From: Synechococcales cyanobacterium PMM_0085
GTDB lineage: Bacteria > Cyanobacteriota > Cyanobacteriia > Elainellales > Elainellaceae
Assembly: GCA_949127705.1 (NCBI GenBank)
Contig: CASBQJ010000499.1
Span: 1 to 5,624 of the forward strand
Direction of reading: 5' to 3'
DNA: 5,624 bases
A program made the position numbers and the translations under genes. The notes under the pieces were generated by a model. That model had not been told where the DNA came from, made no database searches, and saw nothing but the letters and a program-made list of their open reading frames with translations. Shown here piece by piece: positions 1 to 4,187 of this stretch (its first letter is position 1; each line of letters opens with the position of its first letter).

Positions 1-404
1 AACCCTGTGGGAGCAAAGGCAGAGGGCGGAACAGTCTGGGTAGACTGAGCGGGGGCTGGGACATTCGCAGCGGGTGCCTCTGGGTTCGGTGCATCTGGGT
101 TCAGTGCCTCTGGATTCGGTGCGTCTGGATTCGGTGCATCAATTGCGGCAGCCCCTTCGCCAGCAGCTTGGGAGTTGACGCCGACTTGAGCCAAATCGAT
201 TAGTTCAATTGGAGTAGGAGCCTGCATTCCAGCTTGAGATTGACTGTCAACGGGTTGCAAAAGCGACGGCAGCGCTAACAGTAGCAGTAAATGCATACCA
301 ATCGACCCGGCCACTATGTTTCGCCATAGCCGAGGTGGATCTTGATGGCGCAACCTCCCTGGTGGGGGCGGTTGGGCGAGTCCAGTCATGTTGGCTGGTT
401 GCAT
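1..404 (-). CDS. Proline-rich single-pass membrane protein, TonB-like topology (N-terminal part, runs off left edge)
   Basis: The minus strand is open from the ATG at 404 to the window edge, giving 134 codons without a stop. An in-frame TGA at 413-411 makes this the first possible ATG; a second ATG lies at 389. Residues 1-28 are polar and rich in Pro and Arg (R17, R19, R25, R28). Residues about 30-49 form one hydrophobic helix (IVAGSIGMHLLLLLALPSLL). The rest is Pro/Ala/Gln-rich and includes PTPIELIDL (63-71) and four PNP(D/E)A-type repeats (90-109). A basic N-terminus, one membrane anchor and a Pro-rich outer stretch match TonB-type energy transducers and similar periplasm-spanning proteins, so the N-terminus should be cytoplasmic. 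The C-terminal domain that would decide the family is outside the window. It is divergent from rbcL and shares its upstream region; nothing links it to Rubisco. The family call is inference, but the reading frame is well supported. Confidence 0.72.
   Translation of the reverse strand, partial: MQPANMTGLAQPPPPGRLRHQDPPRLWRNIVAGSIGMHLLLLLALPSLLQPVDSQSQAGMQAPTPIELIDLAQVGVNSQAAGEGAAAIDAPNPDAPNPEALNPDAPNPEAPAANVPAPAQSTQTVPPSAFAPTG
73..132 (-). repeat. Four tandem 15-bp in-frame repeats encoding PNP(D/E)A
   Basis: On the plus strand the units start at 73, 88, 103 and 118, with consensus GGTGCCTCTGGGTTC and a few substitutions each; a partial fifth begins at 133. Read on the minus strand they encode APNPD, APNPE, ALNPD and APNPE in the membrane protein. 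The substitutions fall mainly at third positions, or swap Asp for Glu, so the repeat is kept at protein level. It probably forms part of an extended, stiff Pro-rich linker. Confidence 0.85.
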
Positions 405-538
405 GGTCTTTCAATCTCAATCAGTCCAATTTGGGCAGTCTAATCTCGATCAAAAAGTTGTCTAGCCCCGTAGTCCATCATAGCTAGCCGCTAAAAGCCT
501 GCCTATCTTAGAGCGGGCGATCGCCACAACATTAACTT

Positions 539-570
539 TTGTATAGAAAGATAACTATTGATTATATAGA
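539..570 (+). promoter_or_regulatory. Candidate rbcL promoter, AT-rich -10 region
   Basis: Overlapping TATATA (563-568) and TATAGA (565-570) resemble a sigma-70 -10 element. The best -35 candidate is TTGTAT (539-544), a poor match 18 bp upstream of TATATA, which suits a promoter that needs an activator. TATAGA also occurs at 542-547, so the element is partly duplicated. The exact transcription start cannot be determined from sequence. Confidence 0.3.
551..565. promoter_or_regulatory. Possible LysR-type regulator site (ATAA-N7-TTAT dyad)
   Basis: ATAACTATTGATTAT is a dyad with 4-bp arms spaced by 7 bp, overlapping the candidate -10 region. LysR-family regulators of carbon fixation (RbcR/CbbR, NdhR/CcmR) bind AT-rich dyads of about this span near Rubisco and CO2-uptake promoters. 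The arms are short and such dyads arise often in AT-rich DNA, so this is only a candidate. Confidence 0.2.
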
Positions 571-686
571 GGCAAAGAACATTCAACGTTTGGCTTATTC
601 GATTCCTGGTATATTTTGGGTTGAGCCACGAGCACGGCAATCTTCAAAGCAGGGCAAACTCAATTTCTAACGTGAGTAGCGATTAA

Positions 687-701
687 GTCAGGTGCCCTGA
701 C
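687..701 (+). promoter_or_regulatory. Small perfect hairpin in the rbcL leader
   Basis: GTCAGG (687-692) and CCTGAC (696-701) are perfect inverted arms around a 3-nt loop. In the predicted leader RNA this forms a compact GC-containing stem about 170 nt before the rbcL start. It lacks a U-run and so is not an obvious terminator. A role in mRNA stability or processing is possible but not shown. Confidence 0.4.
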
Positions 702-854
702 CAGCAGATGTTGTCAATGGCCATCCGTTGCGCACTGTCGCAGCTAGAAGGTATCTCATCGGCACAGCAGATTCGTGCAAGAGCTTCCCGCCAGCATTCT
801 TTGTAGGGTGCGGTGCAGGGAGGATGTTGTATGCTCGCAATTACAGTGATTCAC

Positions 855-862
855 AGGAAGGG
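855..862 (+). promoter_or_regulatory. rbcL Shine-Dalgarno sequence
   Basis: AGGAAGGG ends 5 nt before the ATG at 868. It is the strongest ribosome binding site serving a recognised gene in the window and confirms the rbcL start, as expected for one of the cell's most abundant proteins. Confidence 0.8.
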
Positions 863-867
863 AAACG

Positions 868-2298
868 ATGTCTTATTCGCAAACAAAAACCCAAGCAAAA
901 GCTGGGTACAAGGCCGGGGTTCAAGATTACCGTCTGACGTATTACACGCCAGACTACACGCCCAAAGATACGGATATTCTGGCCGCATTCCGGGTGACAC
1001 CTCAACCCGGAGTCCCTCCTGAAGAAGCTGCTGCGGCTGTTGCTGCTGAATCTTCCACAGGTACCTGGACGACGGTATGGACAGACTTGCTGACCGACCT
1101 CGATCGCTACAAAGGTCGCTGCTACGATATCGAACCTGTTCGCGGCGAAGAAAATCAGTTCATCGCCTACATCGCCTACCCCTTGGATTTGTTTGAAGAA
1201 GGCTCTGTCACCAACCTGTTGACCTCCTTGGTGGGTAACGTGTTTGGCTTCAAGGCTCTAAAAGCGCTACGTCTAGAAGACCTGCGGATTCCAGTTGCCT
1301 ACCTCAAGACGTTCCAAGGGCCTCCTCACGGCATCCAAGTTGAGCGCGACAAAATCAACAAGTATGGCCGTCCTCTGTTGGGCTGTACGATCAAACCCAA
1401 ACTGGGTTTGTCGGCCAAGAACTACGGTCGGGCTGTCTATGAGTGTCTGCGGGGTGGCTTAGATTTCACCAAAGACGACGAAAACATCAACTCTCAGCCG
1501 TTCCAGCGCTGGCGCGATCGCTTCACCTTCGTGGCTGAAGCCATCCACAAAGCTCAAGCAGAAACTGGCGAAATCAAAGGTCACTACCTCAACGTCACCG
1601 CCGCCACCTGCGAAGAAATGATCAAGCGGGCTGAGTATGCGAAAGAACTCAACATGCCCATCATCATGCATGACTTCTTGACCGCTGGTTTCACCGCCAA
1701 CACCACCCTGTCTCACTGGTGCCGCGACAACGGCATCTTGCTGCACATTCACCGCGCCATGCACGCCGTGATTGACCGCCAGAAAAACCACGGGATTCAC
1801 TTCCGCGTGTTGGCCAAGTGTCTGCGGATGTCTGGTGGTGACCACATTCACACCGGCACAGTGGTGGGCAAACTGGAAGGCGACAAAGCCATCACCCTGG
1901 GTTTCATCGACCTGCTGCGTGAAAACTACGTCGAGCGCGATCCGTCTCGCGGTGTCTACTTCACCCAAGACTGGGCCTCCATGCCCGGTGTGATGGCCGT
2001 GGCCTCCGGTGGGATCCACGTATGGCACATGCCCGCCTTGGTCGAAATCTTCGGCGACGACTCTGTGCTTCAGTTTGGTGGTGGTACCTTGGGTCACCCC
2101 TGGGGCAACGCTCCTGGTGCAACCGCTAACCGCGTTGCCCTCGAAGCCTGCGTCCAAGCCCGCAACGAAGGCCGTGACCTGATGCGTGAAGGTGGCGACA
2201 TCATTCGCGAAGCTTGCCGCTGGTCGCCTGAGTTGGCAACGGCTTGCGAACTGTGGAAAGAAATCAAGTTCGAATTTGAAGCAGTCGATACCGTTTGA
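868..2298 (+). CDS. rbcL: Ribulose-1,5-bisphosphate carboxylase/oxygenase large subunit (form IB)
   Basis: RbcL carries the active site that adds CO2 (or O2) to ribulose-1,5-bisphosphate in the Calvin cycle; eight copies form the L8S8 core, packed in carboxysomes in beta-cyanobacteria. The 476-residue product has the usual form IB length. Spinach numbering is shifted by one, and every key residue I checked is present: E61, T66, W67 and N124 of the N-terminal domain; K176 in TIKPKLG; carbamylated K202 with D204 and E205 in GGLDFTKDDEN; H295, H328, loop 6 K335 and S380. The C-terminal EIKFEFE (465-471) is the peptide recognised by RbcX, encoded next door. The ATG at 868 has a strong Shine-Dalgarno and gives the standard cyanobacterial N-terminus. 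It is first of rbcL-rbcX-rbcS, 215 bp before rbcX. No frameshift or missing catalytic residue is seen. Confidence 0.99.
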   Translation: MSYSQTKTQAKAGYKAGVQDYRLTYYTPDYTPKDTDILAAFRVTPQPGVPPEEAAAAVAAESSTGTWTTVWTDLLTDLDRYKGRCYDIEPVRGEENQFIAYIAYPLDLFEEGSVTNLLTSLVGNVFGFKALKALRLEDLRIPVAYLKTFQGPPHGIQVERDKINKYGRPLLGCTIKPKLGLSAKNYGRAVYECLRGGLDFTKDDENINSQPFQRWRDRFTFVAEAIHKAQAETGEIKGHYLNVTAATCEEMIKRAEYAKELNMPIIMHDFLTAGFTANTTLSHWCRDNGILLHIHRAMHAVIDRQKNHGIHFRVLAKCLRMSGGDHIHTGTVVGKLEGDKAITLGFIDLLRENYVERDPSRGVYFTQDWASMPGVMAVASGGIHVWHMPALVEIFGDDSVLQFGGGTLGHPWGNAPGATANRVALEACVQARNEGRDLMREGGDIIREACRWSPELATACELWKEIKFEFEAVDTV

Positions 2299-2323
2299 TG
2301 AACGGTTGAGGGATAAAGGTTTC

Positions 2324-2335
2324 TGGATATATCCA
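2324..2335. repeat. 12-bp perfect palindrome after rbcL
   Basis: TGGATATATCCA is self-complementary over 12 bp and lies 26 bp past the rbcL stop codon. It could be a symmetric protein-binding site, or a chance palindrome. It is separate from the larger hairpin that follows. Confidence 0.5.
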
Positions 2336-2340
2336 CTAGC

Positions 2341-2382
2341 CGGATGAAGGTTGAAACAGGTCTACTGAGATTCCTTCATCCG
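2341..2382 (+). promoter_or_regulatory. rbcL-rbcX intergenic hairpin
   Basis: CGGATGAAGG (2341-2350) and CCTTCATCCG (2373-2382) are perfect 10-bp inverted arms with a 22-nt loop. There is no U-run after the stem, so it is unlikely to be a full intrinsic terminator. It may protect the 3' end of an rbcL transcript or lower read-through into rbcX, which would help explain far more RbcL than RbcX. TTCATCC recurs at 2407-2413 and 2499-2505, so the left arm has alternative partners. The stem is seen directly; its role is inferred. Confidence 0.55.
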
Positions 2383-2513
2383 AGAGCAGAATTAGGAGTA
2401 AAATCATTCATCCTAGTGCTTCGGTTAGTTGATTTCCACGGAGCTAATACGGTTCAGCCATTGGCTAAGCCCGCGCTTTGCGCACACATCCTTCCCCATT
2501 CATCCTCCCCCCA

Positions 2514-2948
2514 ATGGATCTGAAGCAGATTGCGAAAGATACGACCAAAACGCTGATTAGCTACTTGACCTATCAGGCGATGCGAACGGTGATGGATCAG
2601 CTGAGTGAAACTGACCCGCCGCGATCGCTACGGCTGCATGAATTCTCTCGGCGAGAGCGAATTGAGAATAGTGAAGCGTACCTTGAAGTTCTGTTTACAG
2701 AAGATCGAGCGCTAGCCTTTCGCATTTTGACCGTTCGTGAACATATTGCCGAAGAGGTTGCCGAATATCTGCCAGAAATGCTTCGAACAGGTATTCAGCA
2801 GGCCAACACGCAGCAACGCTGTCAGCAATTGGAGCGGATGACGCAAACCGAGCCAGATGCCACTGGGGCACACCCAGAACCAGAAACCCCAGCTCCAGAT
2901 CTGCCCGATTCAACGCTGACGAACCAATCAGACGGTTCCGCAGACTAG
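2514..2948 (+). CDS. rbcX: Rubisco assembly chaperone RbcX
   Basis: RbcX is a homodimeric chaperone that clamps the C-terminal tail of RbcL after chaperonin folding, stabilises RbcL dimers during L8 assembly and is displaced by RbcS. The product starts MDLKQIAKDTTKTLISYLTY and carries the family core to about residue 110, including TVREHIAEEVAEYLPEM (73-89). Groove residues T13, Y17, Y20 and I50 and rim residues Q29, E32, R70 and R102, as I recall them from structural work, are all present. At 144 residues it is slightly long: the last 35 are a Pro/Glu/Asp-rich, probably disordered tail. An in-frame TTG at 2478 would add 12 residues but does not match the family start, so ATG 2514 is preferred. 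No Shine-Dalgarno precedes it; the expected place holds CCTCC (2504-2508). The rbcS start follows 35 bp after its stop. Confidence 0.96.
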   Translation: MDLKQIAKDTTKTLISYLTYQAMRTVMDQLSETDPPRSLRLHEFSRRERIENSEAYLEVLFTEDRALAFRILTVREHIAEEVAEYLPEMLRTGIQQANTQQRCQQLERMTQTEPDATGAHPEPETPAPDLPDSTLTNQSDGSAD

Positions 2949-2960
2949 CCAAGCATACTC

Positions 2961-2982
2961 ATTGAGGACATATTGAGGACAT
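2961..2982 (+). promoter_or_regulatory. Tandemly duplicated 11-bp ribosome binding segment before rbcS
   Basis: ATTGAGGACAT occurs twice with no gap (2961-2971 and 2972-2982), one base before the rbcS ATG. Each copy holds a GAGG Shine-Dalgarno core. The second (2975-2978) is 5 nt from the start codon and is the functional candidate; the first is 11 nt further away and could act as a ribosome standby site. The duplication is exact, so it is recent or maintained. Confidence 0.75.
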
Positions 2983-2983
2983 C

Positions 2984-3343
2984 ATGAAGACCTTACCAAA
3001 AGAGATTCGCTACGAGACTTTTTCCTACTTGCCGCCGCTGACGGATGCGCAAGTGGCACGGCAGATCCAGTACACCATCGATAACGGCTTCTTCCCCTGC
3101 ATTGAGTTCAACGAAGACTCCGCAGCAGAAACCTGCTATTGGACGATGTGGAAACTGCCCATGTTTAGCTGCTCTTCTCCTCAAGAAGTGCTAAGCGAAG
3201 TGCAACAGTGCCGCTCTGAGTTTTCTAACTGCTACATCCGGGTAGTGGCATTTGACAACATCAAGCAGTGCCAGGTAATGAGCTTCATTGTGCACAAGCC
3301 CAACCAAAACAACAACAACACCAGCGGCGGCTACCGCTACTAA
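2984..3343 (+). CDS. rbcS: Ribulose-1,5-bisphosphate carboxylase/oxygenase small subunit
   Basis: RbcS caps the L8 core to form the L8S8 holoenzyme and displaces RbcX. The 119-residue product contains the family landmarks LPKEIRYETFSYLPPLTD (4-21), YWTMWKLPMF (52-61), EVLSEVQQCRSEF (68-80), YIRVVAFDNIKQCQ (84-97) and FIVHKP (101-106). Cyanobacterial small subunits usually have about 110 residues and end soon after the HKP motif with a short RY-type tail. Here NQNNNNTSGGY is inserted before the final RY, encoded partly by an AAC triplet run (3308-3319). The ATG at 2984 is set by the nearby GAGG. The rbcX stop lies 35 bp upstream, so it is third in the rbcL-rbcX-rbcS operon. An inverted repeat follows 15 bp after its stop. 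Confidence 0.98.
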   Translation: MKTLPKEIRYETFSYLPPLTDAQVARQIQYTIDNGFFPCIEFNEDSAAETCYWTMWKLPMFSCSSPQEVLSEVQQCRSEFSNCYIRVVAFDNIKQCQVMSFIVHKPNQNNNNTSGGYRY

Positions 3344-3358
3344 GGCATGAGTGAGTTT

Positions 3359-3420
3359 TAAGTTCCAAGTTTGGAGTTTTGGGCTGACTGCAAAACTCCA
3401 AACTCAAACTTTAGAACTTA
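3359..3420. repeat. Inverted repeat after rbcS (AGTTTGGAGTTTTG type), possible operon terminator
   Basis: AGTTTGGAGTTTTG (3368-3381) and CAAAACTCCAAACT (3391-3404) are perfect 14-bp arms around a 9-nt loop. Outer arms TAAGTTC (3359-3365) and GAACTTA (3414-3420) extend the structure across an asymmetric internal loop. The stem is AT-rich and no U-run follows, so this is not a textbook terminator. Repeats built from alternating GAGTTTT-like words are, to my knowledge, common dispersed elements in cyanobacterial intergenic DNA. Its place 15 bp after the rbcS stop suggests it marks the 3' end of the rbc transcript. Confidence 0.75.
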
Positions 3421-3442
3421 CTTCAATTCTGATTCCTAAGTC

Positions 3443-3515
3443 ATCGTAGGGGCAGGTTTAACAGATATCCCATCGGCTTTGGCTGACAGATTCTGCTCAA
3501 ACCTGCCCCTACGAT
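3443..3515. repeat. Long inverted repeat with GTAGGGGCAGGTTT arms (dispersed MITE-like element)
   Basis: The arms at 3443-3459 and 3499-3515 are perfect 17-bp inverted copies (ATCGTAGGGGCAGGTTT and its complement) enclosing 39 bp. The GC-rich core of the arms gives a strong stem in RNA from either strand. Arms of the GTAGGGGCAGGTTT kind are, as I recall, abundant small non-coding elements in several cyanobacterial genomes. It ends 21 bp before the hydrolase ATG, so it forms most of the spacer between rbcS and the hydrolase-rca unit. It may terminate or attenuate transcription, or may be a neutral insertion. No clear target-site duplication was seen. Confidence 0.85.
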
Positions 3516-3536
3516 TTGTCTTTATCAGCATTCACC

Positions 3537-4163
3537 ATGAAGGATATCCGGATTTGTTTTGTCGGCGATTCATTTGTCAATGGCACCGGTGATTCGATGC
3601 TGCTGGGCTGGACGGGTCGCGTCTGTCAGTTTGTGGGGCAGCAATTTGTCGGGCAGCAAGGGATTTCCCTGACCTATTACAATTTGGGTATTCGCCGACA
3701 GACGAGTGCAGATATTGGGTTGCGCTGGCAGTTTGAAGTGCTGGCGCGGCTGCCGGACGCGTGCGACGGTCGAGTCGTGTTCTCCTTTGGGGCGAACGAT
3801 ACGACCTGGGAGCAAGGCCGGGTGCGGGTCCCCACACCCGATTCTCTGCGCTATGCGGGCATGATGCTATTGGTGGCAAAACGGCGCTATTCGGTGTTGA
3901 TGGTGAGTCCACCGCCGCTGGCCAATGCCGAGCAAAACCAGCGGATTGCCGAACTGGTGCAAGCGCAACAGCAGATGTGTAAAGGGTTTGAGATTCCTTA
4001 CCTAGATGTATTTACGCCTCTGCACAAATCTCCAATCTGGATGCGAGAGGTGCGATCGCGCGATGGCGCACACCCCGACGCCGCTGGCTATTCCGAACTT
4101 GCCCAACTGGTATTGAACTGGCCGAGTTGGAATACCTGGTTTGCCGATCGCTTCAGCCCATAA
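3537..4163 (+). CDS. GDSL/SGNH-family hydrolase (lipase/esterase-like), substrate unknown
   Basis: SGNH hydrolases are serine esterases or acyl-hydrolases acting on lipids, acylated sugars or thioesters. All four family blocks are present in this 208-residue product: block I FVGDSF with nucleophile S12; block II NLGIR with oxyanion-hole G51; block III GAND (85-88) with oxyanion-hole N87; and block V DGAHPD with catalytic D176 and H179. It should therefore be active. The protein begins directly with the first beta strand (IRICFVG) and has no signal peptide, so it is expected in the cytoplasm. ATG 3537 is preferred; an in-frame TTG at 3516 adds seven residues and abuts the upstream repeat arm. 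No convincing Shine-Dalgarno is seen. The FVGQQ motif is duplicated in tandem (3627-3656). The gene ends 24 bp before rca, suggesting co-transcription, but any Rubisco role is unproven. Confidence 0.93.
   Translation: MKDIRICFVGDSFVNGTGDSMLLGWTGRVCQFVGQQFVGQQGISLTYYNLGIRRQTSADIGLRWQFEVLARLPDACDGRVVFSFGANDTTWEQGRVRVPTPDSLRYAGMMLLVAKRRYSVLMVSPPPLANAEQNQRIAELVQAQQQMCKGFEIPYLDVFTPLHKSPIWMREVRSRDGAHPDAAGYSELAQLVLNWPSWNTWFADRFSP
3627..3656 (+). repeat. Tandem 15-bp duplication inside the SGNH hydrolase gene
   Basis: CAGTTTGTGGGGCAG (3627-3641) is followed directly by CAATTTGTCGGGCAG (3642-3656). Both encode QFVGQ; the two base differences are synonymous third positions. It lengthens the segment between blocks I and II by five residues and keeps the frame. 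Confidence 0.8.
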
Positions 4164-4187
4164 CTCCAATCCCTTACCGTCTACCCC

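Larger units (their letters stand above)
405..867. promoter_or_regulatory. Divergent intergenic control region and rbcL leader
   Basis: This 463-bp gap separates the start codons of the minus-strand membrane protein and rbcL. Its centre (about 530-570) is strongly AT-rich. It contains a HIP1-type palindrome at 516-525, the promoter candidate and dyad listed separately, a hairpin at 687-701 and the rbcL ribosome binding site. For the minus-strand gene, TATGAT (482-477) with TAGGCA 17 bp upstream (505-500) is a weak promoter candidate. Long untranslated leaders are known for rbcL in other cyanobacteria, which fits a start near 575 and about 290 nt of leader. No protein-coding gene was accepted here. 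Confidence 0.6.

Noticed and set aside
472..485. NtcA-like site (GTA-N8-TAC)
   Set aside because: GTAGTCCATCATAG has GTA-N8-TAG, missing the final C of the consensus, and no properly spaced -10 element follows on the plus strand.
1459..2157. Long 232-codon open frame antisense to rbcL
   Set aside because: It lies entirely inside the certain rbcL gene on the opposite strand. The product is rich in His, Gly and Val as expected for an antisense shadow of a strongly codon-biased gene, and matches no family I recognise.
2478..2513. TTG start extending RbcX by 12 residues
   Set aside because: The RbcX family begins with MDLKQIAKDT-like sequence, which matches ATG 2514. The extension is Pro-rich, unrelated to the family, and has no ribosome binding site.
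3516..3536. TTG start extending the SGNH hydrolase by seven residues
   Set aside because: The codon abuts the arm of the inverted repeat, has no Shine-Dalgarno, and the extra residues precede the first core beta strand. ATG 3537 gives the compact family start.
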